Part shown: positions 5,300 to 5,449 of the stretch, piece by piece
Position numbering within the stretch: position 1 is the stretch's first letter
Layout of the letters: every line of letters starts with the position of its first letter
Source of the DNA: Saprospiraceae bacterium
Lineage (GTDB): Bacteria > Bacteroidota > Bacteroidia > Chitinophagales > Saprospiraceae
Reading direction: 5' to 3'
DNA: 5,449 bases
NCBI GenBank assembly: GCA_020436865.1
Contig: JAGQXA010000629.1
Coordinates: forward strand, 1-5,449
The notes under the pieces: generated by a model
Databases searched by the model: none
What the model was told of the DNA's origin: nothing
What the model saw: the letters and a program-made list of their open reading frames with translations, nothing else
Program-made: the position numbers and the translations under genes

Positions 5300-5362
5300 T
5301 TTTCAGCGGTAAATTCCCCAACGGAGGTCTTTCGAGGAGTCTTTGTTTCTTTTTTGGCGCGA

Positions 5363-5449
5363 TCAGAGGGTTGCCTTCGGCTGCAACAGGTACTGTAAGG
5401 CGATCTGATTGAAGCGTTCGAACTGCTCGATGTTGCATACGTGTCCGCA
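5363..5449 (-). CDS. Alpha/beta-hydrolase-fold enzyme, C-terminal 28 residues (5' end off window)
   Basis: The minus strand is open from the right edge to a TGA at 5363-5365. The 28 residues begin CGHVCNIEQFERFNQIALQY and end in LLQPKATL. This matches the end of many alpha/beta hydrolases, where a Gly-His pair carries the catalytic His of the Ser-Asp-His triad, followed by an acidic residue, an ERFN-type helix and a hydrophobic last helix. The usual Pro after Glu-x (E-x-P-E-x-F-N) is Phe here. The nucleophile and acid lie outside the window, so the substrate cannot be told; esterases, dehalogenases and enol-lactonases share this tail. Same strand as the other genes, but 435 bases upstream of the next start, so not obviously in an operon with it. 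Confidence 0.75.
   Translation of the reverse strand, partial: CGHVCNIEQFERFNQIALQYLLQPKATL

Larger units (their letters stand above)
4980..5362. other. AT-rich spacer between hydrolase and AT-hook genes
   Basis: This stretch has no confident gene. Base composition drops sharply compared with the GC-rich genes around it; by count only 16 of the 80 bases at 5201-5280 are G or C. It holds a 36-base palindrome (5156-5191), the second copy of an 11-base direct repeat (5261-5271), a candidate leftward promoter (5182-5212) and one doubtful plus-strand ORF (5015-5299). Positions 5300-5362 after that ORF show no clear terminator for the hydrolase gene. Confidence 0.7.

Noticed and set aside
5310..5347. 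Similar segments GGAGGTCTTT and GGAGTCTTT as a terminator or repeat array
   Set aside because: They are short imperfect direct repeats, do not form a hairpin with a T run, and occur only twice.

Overview
The window looks like a chromosomal segment from a GC-rich member of the Bacteroidota, most likely from the Saprospiraceae/Lewinella side. This is inferred from family content: a secreted CARDB-type multidomain protein, a cohesin-like lipoprotein, a DUF4163/RsiV-like lipoprotein and an AT-hook protein. It also fits a perfect Bacteroidota-type -7 promoter element (TAnnTTTG) just upstream of one gene. No tRNA, rRNA, CRISPR array or recognisable transposase is visible.

All well-supported genes lie on the minus strand, so transcription runs from right to left. 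From the right edge they are: (1) the last 28 codons of an alpha/beta-hydrolase-like enzyme (5363-5449); (2) an AT-rich stretch of about 430 bases (4928-5362) holding a near-perfect 36-base palindrome, short repeats and one doubtful plus-strand ORF; (3) a 247-residue basic protein with an N-terminal coiled coil, two AT-hooks, a histone-H1-like linker and a C-terminal winged-helix-like domain (4184-4927), followed by a strong intrinsic terminator; (4) two adjacent lipoprotein genes 19 bases apart, a cohesin-like protein (3457-4008) and a DUF4163/DUF3298 (RsiV-like) protein (2649-3437), probably one transcript; (5) a large secreted protein of at least 835 residues (1-2507) that runs off the left edge.

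The three envelope genes (two lipoproteins and the large exported protein) form a cell-surface block. The AT-hook gene is a separate, chromatin-type unit. The long plus-strand ORFs opposite these genes are antisense shadows of GC-rich coding DNA.

No complete new system can be demonstrated. The most unusual DNA is around the AT-hook gene and to its right: a perfect 12-base inverted repeat sits just outside the two ends of that gene, its upstream region has a second overlapping inverted repeat, and the AT-rich spacer carries a long palindrome whose two arms each contain a promoter-like TACCTTTG element.
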